Notes under the pieces: model-generated | Databases searched by the model: none | The model's input: only the letters and a program-made list of their open reading frames with translations | What the model was told of the DNA's origin: nothing | In this document: positions 43,626 to 51,942 of the stretch, in pieces | Position numbering within the stretch: position 1 is the first letter of the stretch | How the letters are laid out: each line of letters starts with the position of its first letter | Origin: Paenibacillus luteus | GTDB taxonomy: Bacteria > Bacillota > Bacilli > Paenibacillales > Paenibacillaceae | Assembly (NCBI RefSeq): GCF_006542765.1 | Contig: NZ_SKCD01000030.1 | Span: 1 to 59,206 of the forward strand | Direction of reading: 5' to 3' | Length of the DNA: 59,206 nucleotides | Program-made: the position numbers and the translations under genes

Positions 43626-46600
43626 CTACGTTAATTTAAGCGAATCCAGCAGTCTCATTACCGTTACCGCGGCTTGCGCTTTGGTCACCTTGGACAACGA
43701 ATCAAACGCAGTAGGGGAGACGCCTAGCATAATCTGCTGCTCCACGACCAAAGCAACCGAGGCCTTCGCATAACCGGAAATCTTTGCGTGGTCCTTAAAG
43801 CGGCTGAGCGTAGCTAGGTCCGCTTGACCGCTCTGGCCTGCGTAATGCAAAGCATTGGCCAAAATAACGGCTAAATCCTGGCGCGTAATGGTGCCGTTTG
43901 GATTAAACGTTGTATTGCTGGTCCCTTTAATAAGTCCGAGCTTCTTCGCAGCCACAATGTCCCCGGCATACTTGGATGTTGCATCTACGTCATGGAAAGG
44001 TTGGCTTGCGATATCCGGCAAGATGCCCAGCCCTTTGACGATGATCGATATCAGCTCTGCACGGGTAATCGCACTGTTAACGCCGAACCGATCCGCCGTT
44101 TCACCGGACACGATCAGCTTGGCAGTTGCACGCTCGACATCCTTGCGCGCCCATTCCGCCGTTACGTCCTTGAAGTTGAAATTGGATTCTAGGATCGTAT
44201 AGACACTGTTGCCGTTGCGGCTTAATTCTGCCGTTACCGTTCCGTCCGTGTTGCTTTTGAATTTAGTTGGAACAGAGCGGAAGGTACCCGTCTCAGGATG
44301 GTAAACGACGCCTGTGGCGCGGCTGATGTTCACGTCTTTGCCGTTTAAGGTAAAGCTTCTGCTAAACGGATGCTTGCCGAAATTGGTGATTTCCGCATAG
44401 GTTTGATCAGCCTTGAGCTGTTCGATTTTGAAGTCAATCGGCGCTGTAAGGAGCTTCAGCCCGCTTTTCTCCGACAAAGCAGTAATCTGATCAATGACGC
44501 TCGCCTCTGGCGAACTAATTGTAATTCGAATGTCAGCGGAAAGATGGACGGCATGAATTGGAATGCTGTAGGAGATGCCGTTCCATAGAATCGTAAGCGC
44601 GGCATGGTCTCCTTTTTTGGCAATTGCCTCAATCACCGCCTTGGAGACAAGGATGCCTGCTTGCTTGGCTTCATTGCCTATCTTTACAGTGAAAGCAGCG
44701 GAGCTTGAAGCCTCAATGGTCTTCACAGCGGTATCGCTCTGCACAGTCACCGTCCATTTGCTGCCGTCTTTTGTAATTGTGGTATCGAGTTCATCCTTGT
44801 CTCTGCTTGGCGTTACAACCGATCCTCCGCCGCCTCCGGATGGAGGGGCAGCTGTTGTCGTCACGGAAAGCACAGGACTAGCTGCGGATACTTTCACAAT
44901 GTGCTCTCCTTCTTTCACAGTGGCCAGCACATGAATCTTATAGCTCGTGCCAGAGATCAGCGAGCCTATCGTATATTTCGTGTCGCTGGTGTGGCCAATA
45001 AACTGCTGATTAACGAATACCTCATAATCGTTGGCTCCCAGCGCGGCATCCCATTGGATGTGAATCGCATTTTGCTCCGTTGCAGCTGCGATCAGCTTAG
45101 CTGGCGCTGGCAAGGCAGACGCGTCTACGACGCCGTCAATCGGCAAATCATGCACCAACTGAGTGGCGAGCGTCAGATTGCGGTCGCCGCTGTTGTCCCA
45201 GCTCATGACGCCCGCCAAGTTGAGCGACTTCACGAGAGAAGCATTGTACTTCATCGAGGTTTGATCATTATAGGTAATGAAGGTTTGAGTCTCGCTATTG
45301 TACAAGTAAGCAACCTTAGACGCTTCATTCCAGTGACGGACGAAGCCGTTTTTGTTCACGAAATTATTTTCCAAATCGGAATAATCGAAAATGCCCTTCT
45401 CCCACGATCCTGCCGGGATATCGGTACAGGTCGCGTATTCGCCGTTATCCGGGCAGCCGCTCCAAGCCTTGCCATAGAACGGAATGCCAAGCACAAGCTT
45501 GTGCTCAGGCACGCCGCCGCTTAGATGGCCGAGTACGCCGCCAGTCACATTGTTCCGTGGCGCGGTATCCTTCGGATGGTTCTTGTCTGCGTAGAGCGGA
45601 GCGTTGTGATGGGCAAGCAGCTCCCAGCTTCCGCTGTAGTCGTAAGTCATAATGTTAATAAAGTCCAAAGCGTTCGATGCATTCGCAAGATCGGCGTTTA
45701 CGACAAAGTTATCGCCTTGGCCGGATGCGATCGTCAGCAAATAATATTTGCCGTCCTCGGTGCCTGCCGCATCCAAAGCTTCGCGAATCGTTTGCATCGT
45801 AAGTTTGAAGTTTTCTTTATCCTCTGGGCGATGGATGTTGTGCGTTTCTCCGCCCTCTACCGGGTATTCCCAGTCAATATCGACGCCGTCGAGCTGGTAT
45901 TCGCGAAGGAACTTGACGGTGGAGTCAGCGAATAGGCGACGGGTTTCTTCGGTGGCAGCCATGTTGGAGAAGTTTTTGGACCAGGACCAGCCGCCGACCG
46001 AAATCATCATTTTCAGATGCGGATTGCTCTCTTTGATCGTTGCGAACGTTGCAAAATTGCTCAAATCAAACTCTTGGTCGCCTACGACAATCTCCCCGTC
46101 ATAGACATAATCCTTTTGCAGCGGGATATTCTCGTTCTGGCAGGCGGTTGCGCCTGTGCCATACTTCTTCCAGCACAGATCGGCAAATGCGTAATTGATA
46201 TGGGTCACTTGTGAAACGTCGACGTCCGTGGGCTTGTAATTGCGCCCAGTCTCATAGACGGACCATGAGCTGTAATACGTTACGATGTTATAATCGCTGC
46301 CCGGAACGGCTGTTAGCTTAGCGCTTTCGGGTGATTCCCACAGATTGTTCTTGGCAACTACGGCAAAGGAGTAAGCTTGGCCCTCCGTTAAGCCAGTAGC
46401 CGCATAGCGGTTCGTATCACTAGTGCCTACTTGCTGTCCATCTTGGAAAATCGCATAGCTGGTGGCGCCCGGTGTCGGGGCCCAGCCTAGCGCAACCGTC
46501 GTACGGTTGGCCGTTACGATCTGGACATCGCGCGGAGCGAGAAGCTCGCCCCAAGTGAGGGCTACCGCATTGCTGTTCGCGGATACCTTCTTGTTGACGG

Positions 46601-47525
46601 AATTCTGTGCGCCGACTTCAAAATAAACCGAACCGGCTACCGTCTGTTCTTCGGAGAGCGTGTAAGTAACCGTATTGGAGCCGTCCCATACGCCGCTTTT
46701 CCAGCCGCCGTCCACGTACAGGTCATAGCCGTCTGCGCCGGGGCTACCGGTCCATTTTAAAGTGACGCTCGAATCGGTTACCGATGACACCTTCAAATGC
46801 TGCGGAGGCGTTAATGGAGGCTCCGCGTATTCGCTCTCATCTTCCGTTGTCGTGAATGTCACGAGATTGCTTTTTTGCTCAGGCGTCAGGTTTGCCGCTT
46901 GTATGCCGTCAGGTCCGACATAAAAAGTATAGGTGGTATTGGCTTCTAGGCCGCCAACGGTTTGCGCGCCGTCATTCGCCCATAAAATGTATTTGTTGTT
47001 TACGTCCCATATCCAATAATGCGCGATACCGGGAGCGGGGTCCCATGCCAATGAAACGGTGTTATGAGTAACATCCAGCACGGTTAAATTTCTGGCGCCA
47101 ACGGCTGGAGGGGCTACGACTTCGCCATCGGGGGTAGTAAATTCGATGATATTGCTCTTATGCGCTTTCGTTGCGGGCCTCTCGTACCAGGTGACGTACA
47201 TCCGATAGGTCGTATTGGGCTTCAGCTTATCAAAGGTGCGGGAACCGCTGTTGCCCCAGTCTAAATATTCATTATTGTCCGCATTCCATACATCAATATC
47301 GTTAATATCAGGGTTGATATCCCATTTAATCGTTGCGCCAGTAGCCGTGATGGAATCTTGGGCTACTCTAAGGTTTTGCGGGGCAGCGGGGTCTGCTAGC
47401 GCGGGAGCGCCGCCGTCCTCGGCATAAGACACGGAGGCATTCAATAAGGGGATAAACAAAAGAACGAAGCTGAGCATAAGGGCGTAAAATTTCATATTCT
47501 TCTTTTGGGCCAAAAAACTCACCAT
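43626..47525 (-). CDS. SLH-anchored GH18 chitinase with FN3 modules
   Basis: A 1299-residue exported enzyme. Signal peptide to about residue 35 (SVSYA-ED). Four fibronectin type III-like modules, about 46-133, 138-232, 238-325 and 333-416. The GH18 catalytic barrel is about 418-790, with SVGGWSW and the DGVDIDWEYP motif whose Glu553 is the acid catalyst, and the later INIMTYDYSG. A fifth FN3 module at about 800-890, a Gly-rich linker, a pre-SLH region shared with the two giant proteins, and three SLH repeats follow (ITRAEL, ITRQDL, and a degenerate VTKAQA). It would cleave chitin at the cell surface. GAGGTG precedes ATG 47525; GTG 47522 is an equally spaced alternative. Confidence 0.92.
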   Translation of the reverse strand: MVSFLAQKKNMKFYALMLSFVLLFIPLLNASVSYAEDGGAPALADPAAPQNLRVAQDSITATGATIKWDINPDINDIDVWNADNNEYLDWGNSGSRTFDKLKPNTTYRMYVTWYERPATKAHKSNIIEFTTPDGEVVAPPAVGARNLTVLDVTHNTVSLAWDPAPGIAHYWIWDVNNKYILWANDGAQTVGGLEANTTYTFYVGPDGIQAANLTPEQKSNLVTFTTTEDESEYAEPPLTPPQHLKVSSVTDSSVTLKWTGSPGADGYDLYVDGGWKSGVWDGSNTVTYTLSEEQTVAGSVYFEVGAQNSVNKKVSANSNAVALTWGELLAPRDVQIVTANRTTVALGWAPTPGATSYAIFQDGQQVGTSDTNRYAATGLTEGQAYSFAVVAKNNLWESPESAKLTAVPGSDYNIVTYYSSWSVYETGRNYKPTDVDVSQVTHINYAFADLCWKKYGTGATACQNENIPLQKDYVYDGEIVVGDQEFDLSNFATFATIKESNPHLKMMISVGGWSWSKNFSNMAATEETRRLFADSTVKFLREYQLDGVDIDWEYPVEGGETHNIHRPEDKENFKLTMQTIREALDAAGTEDGKYYLLTIASGQGDNFVVNADLANASNALDFINIMTYDYSGSWELLAHHNAPLYADKNHPKDTAPRNNVTGGVLGHLSGGVPEHKLVLGIPFYGKAWSGCPDNGEYATCTDIPAGSWEKGIFDYSDLENNFVNKNGFVRHWNEASKVAYLYNSETQTFITYNDQTSMKYNASLVKSLNLAGVMSWDNSGDRNLTLATQLVHDLPIDGVVDASALPAPAKLIAAATEQNAIHIQWDAALGANDYEVFVNQQFIGHTSDTKYTIGSLISGTSYKIHVLATVKEGEHIVKVSAASPVLSVTTTAAPPSGGGGGSVVTPSRDKDELDTTITKDGSKWTVTVQSDTAVKTIEASSSAAFTVKIGNEAKQAGILVSKAVIEAIAKKGDHAALTILWNGISYSIPIHAVHLSADIRITISSPEASVIDQITALSEKSGLKLLTAPIDFKIEQLKADQTYAEITNFGKHPFSRSFTLNGKDVNISRATGVVYHPETGTFRSVPTKFKSNTDGTVTAELSRNGNSVYTILESNFNFKDVTAEWARKDVERATAKLIVSGETADRFGVNSAITRAELISIIVKGLGILPDIASQPFHDVDATSKYAGDIVAAKKLGLIKGTSNTTFNPNGTITRQDLAVILANALHYAGQSGQADLATLSRFKDHAKISGYAKASVALVVEQQIMLGVSPTAFDSLSKVTKAQAAVTVMRLLDSLKLT

Positions 47526-47971
47526 ATCACCTCAATTATTCATATTCGAACATTGCAGTAGCCTTTGGGAATAAAGGTCTGGGTGCCGGTGTTTGATCAT
47601 GGTGGGGTGCTGCGGGGCTGCAAATGGATAGCAGCAAAAGTCCATCCTTATGGCGATAGAGCTTCGTTGAATCTGCACCTCCCTTGCGAGATTTATTAAG
47701 ATTTTGTGTACCTACTATAATCATGAGTCGAACCGCGTAGGTTGGGAAGGGGGATATTTCCATTTCACAGGGGGTAAAATTTGACCATAGCTTGCACGAC
47801 TGGGATCGTATGGAAGCGATATTTACTAGTTGACAGCGCTGATTTATGGTAAGATGGCTAAGGACAATAGAATATACAACAACCAATAGAAGAAGCTGGG
47901 AACGAAGCAGTACCCTTGCTTCTTTTTATTTAGAGACGGTATATGCTTCAAGAAGCAAAAGGAGATCAGGA
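47526..47971 (+). promoter_or_regulatory. Intergenic region and leader with terminator-like hairpin
   Basis: There is no gene in 446 nt. A TTGACA at 47830-47835 may be a -35 box; a good -10 is not obvious. In the leader, GAAGCA at 47904-47909 pairs with TGCTTC at 47917-47922 followed by TTTTTATTT, an intrinsic terminator upstream of the GNAT gene. An alternative partner AAGAAGC near 47890 could compete for GCTTCTT. This suggests attenuation, but no aptamer was recognised. Confidence 0.4.
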
Positions 47972-48448
47972 ATGTCTACGATTATAGCTAGACCCTTTGA
48001 TGAAGAAATGCAAGCCGCGCTTGGCGAGATCGTCACCGCTTATCATGCGGCTGAGCTGAGCAAGCGGGAGCAAGCGGAGCTGCCGGAAGAGATTTATCTC
48101 ATAGAAGCTGAAGAGACGATGGTCGGCTACGGCGTTATCTGGGAGTACGAGAACGGGAAGCAGCTCATCCAGAAGGCCGAGAAGGACTATTTTAGCGATG
48201 ATGAGAAATATCTGCAGAAGGACTTCTATATCGAAATTAAGAACAAGAAGGATTTTATTTTTATAGAAGCGCTGGATGTGCTCAAGGAATATGAAGGCAA
48301 GGGCTATGCGGCCTCCTTTACGAACTGGCTGAAAGCGAAATATCCTGGCAAAAAAATGTACGTATACACACTAGGTGTAACGCGTAATTTTTGGTATAAA
48401 CAAGGCTTTGAAGTGCTCGGCCAAACGGCATGGATGACCTTTAATTAA
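47972..48448 (+). CDS. GNAT-family acetyltransferase
   Basis: A 158-residue protein starting at ATG 47972, with AAGGAGAT upstream; an open frame extending further upstream runs through the terminator-like leader and is not credible. It is acidic and has a GNAT core: a long strand DFIFIEALDVL, the acetyl-CoA loop KEYEGKGYAASFTNWL, and a C-terminal VTRNFWYKQGFEVLG. The substrate is unknown. The following RNA helicase gene starts 55 nt after the stop. Confidence 0.8.
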   Translation: MSTIIARPFDEEMQAALGEIVTAYHAAELSKREQAELPEEIYLIEAEETMVGYGVIWEYENGKQLIQKAEKDYFSDDEKYLQKDFYIEIKNKKDFIFIEALDVLKEYEGKGYAASFTNWLKAKYPGKKMYVYTLGVTRNFWYKQGFEVLGQTAWMTFN

Positions 48449-48503
48449 GTGAAAACAGGCTACAGGCATTAGAATTCGTGTGTTGCAAAATGAAGGAGAC
48501 AAA

Positions 48504-49649
48504 ATGACATTTAACGACCTTAAGCTTTCACCGGCGATATTAAAAGCGCTGGACAAAGAAAACTACACCTCACCGACACCCATTCAGGAGCAGGCGATTC
48601 CAGTCGTATTGACCGGCAAGGATCTATTCGGCTGCGCCCAGACGGGAACGGGGAAGACGGCAGCTTTTTCATTGCCAATCGTTCAGCTGCTGAGCGAGCA
48701 GCAGGGCAAGCCGCAAGGCGTGCGCCGTACGCGCTCCCTGATTTTGACGCCTACGCGGGAGCTCGCTTTGCAAATTTTGGAAAATATTCAAGCCTACAGC
48801 CAGTTTACGGATCTGCGTTCGGTCGCAATCGTGGGCGGCGTCTCACAAAAAGCGCAGGAGCGGTCGCTTGAACGCGGCGCAGATGTTATAATAGCTACGC
48901 CGGGCAGGCTGATTGATCTGATCAATCAGAAGTTTGTGAACCTGCAGCATGTGCAAATTCTCGTGCTTGACGAAGCGGACCGGATGCTCGATATGGGCTT
49001 TATCCACGACGTGAAGAGAATTATCACCAAAATGCCTAGCAAAAAACAAACGTTATTTTTCTCGGCTACGATGCCGCCGGAAATTTCCAAGCTGGTCAAA
49101 GCGCTGCTGGTCAACCCCGTGAAAGTAGAAATTACGCCTGCTTCCTCCACGGTGGATCGAATCGCTCAATCTGTGTATCATGTAGAGAAAAGCGATAAGC
49201 AGGGCTTGCTGAACCATTTGCTGGAGGATCCCTCCATCGTGTCGGCGCTCGTATTTACCCGTACGAAGCATGGGGCTGACCGCGTGGTGCGCGGATTGAA
49301 TAAAGTGAACATTACGGCGCAAGCCATTCACGGCAACAAATCACAGAACTCCCGCCAAAATGCGCTAAGCAGCTTCAAAAGCGGAGCAACACGAGTATTG
49401 GTAGCCACGGATATCGCAGCAAGAGGAATCGATGTCGATGAGCTTTCCCATGTGATCAATTTCAACCTGCCGAACATCCCGGAAACGTACGTTCACCGCA
49501 TTGGAAGAACGGGCAGAGCCGGTTTGAGCGGTATCGCGATCTCTTTCTGCGAGTCGGAGGAATTGCCATATTTGAAGGACATTCAGAAAATGATCAAAAA
49601 AACGATTCCCGTAGTGACGGACCAATCGGATCCGATGCTAATAAGCTAA
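48504..49649 (+). CDS. DEAD-box ATP-dependent RNA helicase (RhlE/CshA type)
   Basis: About 381 residues, the helicase core with almost no C-terminal extension. Motifs in order: Q motif with PTPIQEQAIP, motif I AQTGTGKT, Ia PTRELALQ, II DEAD, III SAT, V ARGIDV, VI HRIGRTGRAG. It unwinds short RNA duplexes, typically in ribosome assembly or mRNA turnover and often at low temperature. GGAGAC lies just before ATG 48504; an in-frame GTG at 48480 lacks a ribosome site. The short tail places it with minimal RhlE proteins. Confidence 0.93.
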   Translation: MTFNDLKLSPAILKALDKENYTSPTPIQEQAIPVVLTGKDLFGCAQTGTGKTAAFSLPIVQLLSEQQGKPQGVRRTRSLILTPTRELALQILENIQAYSQFTDLRSVAIVGGVSQKAQERSLERGADVIIATPGRLIDLINQKFVNLQHVQILVLDEADRMLDMGFIHDVKRIITKMPSKKQTLFFSATMPPEISKLVKALLVNPVKVEITPASSTVDRIAQSVYHVEKSDKQGLLNHLLEDPSIVSALVFTRTKHGADRVVRGLNKVNITAQAIHGNKSQNSRQNALSSFKSGATRVLVATDIAARGIDVDELSHVINFNLPNIPETYVHRIGRTGRAGLSGIAISFCESEELPYLKDIQKMIKKTIPVVTDQSDPMLIS

Positions 49650-49717
49650 GATGACGTTACAATAGCAAGAACAGTTTAACTAAAACTAGGGGTGATCGTC
49701 TGAGAAAGCAAAAGCCA

Positions 49718-50005
49718 ATGTCATTTGAGGATTTATTGAAAGAGCTGCAAGGTCAGAAAACGATTCAGGAGGATCCGGACCATGTCTCCTTGGAGGCGTT
49801 GTTTAACGGAGCGTTCATGAGCAAGCACTCGAACTGGAACAGCTTTGGCGAGTTTCTGGAGAAGGGCAACTTCCAAGTTCAGACACGCGAGGATATTAAA
49901 GATATTCCGGATGAGCTCTTTGACCGCCACGTAGCCAGAGAAACGAAGTTCGATAACTGGCAGTCGATGCTGGATACAGCTACATCGGAGTATTCGGCGA
50001 AATAA
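49718..50005 (+). CDS. Hypothetical conserved-looking protein
   Basis: A 95-residue acidic protein from ATG 49718 (SFEDLLKELQGQKTIQEDPD). It has no signal peptide or membrane helix and no recognised family. The only ribosome site (GGGGTGAT, 49689-49696) is too far from this ATG but well placed for an in-frame CTG at 49700, which would add MRKQKP. A non-standard CTG start is therefore possible. The gene lies 68 nt after the RNA helicase and may be cotranscribed. Confidence 0.65.
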   Translation: MSFEDLLKELQGQKTIQEDPDHVSLEALFNGAFMSKHSNWNSFGEFLEKGNFQVQTREDIKDIPDELFDRHVARETKFDNWQSMLDTATSEYSAK

Positions 50006-50021
50006 TCGTGTGCACAATTAG

Positions 50022-50060
50022 AAAGGAATGACCCCCATGCGGAGGTTGTTCCTTTTTTTT
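50022..50060 (+). terminator. Intrinsic terminator
   Basis: AAGGAA at 50023-50028 pairs with TTCCTT at 50049-50054, extended by GACC/GGTT pairing, and is followed by a T run of eight. It ends the helicase/hypothetical transcript. Confidence 0.75.
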
Positions 50061-50114
50061 GTTTCGTTTGCAGCGGCGCGTGTTTAAAGTAGTAGGACTA
50101 CAGGAGGTGGAAGC

Positions 50115-50993
50115 ATGAGCAGACTAAAAACAGCTTATTTTTGGCGCAGGGCAGGATTGCTCTTGATCGTGTCTGGCTGCGCGGTGCTGATCGTCTCCGC
50201 GGCCAATCCGAATACGCCTGAAGGGTTTCTTGTCATTGCGCATCGAGGCGCTTCCGGCAACGAGCCTGAGAATACGATGGCCGCCTTTGAGGAGGCCGAA
50301 CGTTTGGGCTCCGATTACATCGAGTTTGACGTGCAGCTGAGCAAGGACAGGGAGCTCGTGGTCATACATGACGATACCGTGGACCGCACGACAGAGCATA
50401 CAGGCCCAGTGGATGAATATACGCTTGGGGAGCTGGAAGAGATGGATGCGCCCGCAGGCAAAACGACGGATACCGACGACGAGGCCACGAACCTCGTATC
50501 GTTCGAGGCCGTCATGGAGCGCTTCGCAGGCAAAATGGGCATGCTCATTGAGGTGAAGGAGTCGCCGAATGAGCCGGGCGTAGAAGAGAAGGTCGCGAAC
50601 GTGGTGCGTCAATACGAGTTCCGCTTAAACTATACCGCGTTTGGCCAAGCGGGCAGCATTCATGGGATGAAGAAGCTGAAAAACACCGCCGCCATCATGA
50701 TCGAGTCCTACGATTTCGAATCGACGCGCCTGATTCACTCCCTGCTGCCGGACGTTCCGGTTGCAGCGCTGATCCACGAGGACAAGCATCCTCTGTCTGA
50801 TGAGGTGCTCGATGAGCTTACCTCCTATGCCGCTTATATCAACTACACGCAAGACCTGCTGGATGAAGAGATCGTCAAGAAAATTCATGATCGCAACCGG
50901 AAGGTCATTGCTTGGACGATCCAAAGCGACGAGCAATTAGTGCGGATGAAGCAGCTTGGCGTCGATGGCGTCATTACGGATTATCCCGGGTGA
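50115..50993 (+). CDS. Glycerophosphodiester phosphodiesterase, membrane-anchored
   Basis: A 292-residue enzyme that hydrolyses deacylated phospholipids to glycerol 3-phosphate and alcohol. An N-terminal hydrophobic helix (about 12-30) would anchor or export it. The GDPD domain starts at FLVIAHRGASGNEPENT, the catalytic HR and the metal-binding E.N; the second block is EFDVQLSKD and VVIHDDTVDRTT, and the barrel closes with GVDGVITDYP. AGGAGGTGG precedes the ATG. The stop lies only 2 nt from the stop of the convergent AraC gene, without an intervening terminator. Confidence 0.92.
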   Translation: MSRLKTAYFWRRAGLLLIVSGCAVLIVSAANPNTPEGFLVIAHRGASGNEPENTMAAFEEAERLGSDYIEFDVQLSKDRELVVIHDDTVDRTTEHTGPVDEYTLGELEEMDAPAGKTTDTDDEATNLVSFEAVMERFAGKMGMLIEVKESPNEPGVEEKVANVVRQYEFRLNYTAFGQAGSIHGMKKLKNTAAIMIESYDFESTRLIHSLLPDVPVAALIHEDKHPLSDEVLDELTSYAAYINYTQDLLDEEIVKKIHDRNRKVIAWTIQSDEQLVRMKQLGVDGVITDYPG

Positions 50994-50995
50994 GG

Positions 50996-51880
50996 TCAGG
51001 ACGGGCGCTCCGATTTGTTCATGGCCCGAAAGCGAGCAGGGGCGATCCCGTTCCAGACGCGAAACATTTTGCCAAAATGAAATTCATCCGCAAATCCGCA
51101 CGCATCCGCGATCACCTTCATCGGCTCATCCGTCAGGAGCAGCAGCGTCTTCGCTTGTTCGTTTCGAACCTTATTCAAATAAGCTTTGGGCGAGAGGCCG
51201 GTATGCTTGATGAACATTTTGCGTAATTGGGAGACGGAAATGCTAAGGTCGCGGGCCAGCTCCTCCAGCCGAATCGGCTGATGATAGCTCGTTTCCATCC
51301 AAAGCTTCGCTTTCTGGAAGGCTCTCAGGTAAGGATTCTGGGATATGTTCGTATCTTTCATAAAATAAATCAAACGCGACAGCACATACTGGAATTCGGC
51401 TTGCCGCTCATGGGGATCGGTCCCTTGGATCGACCAGATGCGGGAGAACTGCGATTCAAGCCAATCCGCCTGCTCAGGCGAGTACGACTTATAGAAAGGC
51501 ACATGCAGCGAATCAACAGGGATGGGCTTCTGCCATTGATCTATTTCATAAGGGATATCGAGCACATCAAACAGCAGCATCCGAATACATAGCGGCTTGT
51601 CCACAGAGGAAAACATCGTTAGCGGAAAACCATGCTTCAAATACAATAAGTCCCCCGCCTTCACATGCAGCTGCTCCTCCTCAAATCCATGGAGAAAGTC
51701 GCCTTCACCGCTTTGAATCCAATAGAGCGAATGCACATCCGTCGTGTTGCGAATATCTTTCCAGCCCGGAACAGGCGGTTTCTCATAGGAAAGCCGATGA
51801 TGGTAAAGCCGGTGGTTATTCATGTTAAAAGAACACCATCCTTGTAGCGATTTTGACAAAGGGTGATCAGGTTTATCCAT
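50996..51880 (-). CDS. AraC-family transcriptional regulator
   Basis: A 294-residue regulator: an N-terminal AraC_binding cupin domain (GDFLHGFEEEQLHVKAGDLL split, then LKHGFPL) and a C-terminal double helix-turn-helix (LEELARDLSISVSQLRKMF, then GFADEFHFGKMFRVWNGIAP). It is divergent from the GH2 glycosidase gene, with 62 nt between the starts, so it probably controls that gene in response to a sugar. Its ribosome site is poor, suggesting low expression. Confidence 0.9.
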   Translation of the reverse strand: MDKPDHPLSKSLQGWCSFNMNNHRLYHHRLSYEKPPVPGWKDIRNTTDVHSLYWIQSGEGDFLHGFEEEQLHVKAGDLLYLKHGFPLTMFSSVDKPLCIRMLLFDVLDIPYEIDQWQKPIPVDSLHVPFYKSYSPEQADWLESQFSRIWSIQGTDPHERQAEFQYVLSRLIYFMKDTNISQNPYLRAFQKAKLWMETSYHQPIRLEELARDLSISVSQLRKMFIKHTGLSPKAYLNKVRNEQAKTLLLLTDEPMKVIADACGFADEFHFGKMFRVWNGIAPARFRAMNKSERPS

Positions 51881-51942
51881 TCAAGCAGGCTCATCATTTA
51901 TGATACGCTTTACGAAGCATACATGAAAGGGGCTTGATTGTT

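Noticed and set aside
47880..47971. T-box or named riboswitch
   Set aside because: No T-box sequence, specifier loop or recognisable aptamer; only a terminator-like hairpin is visible.
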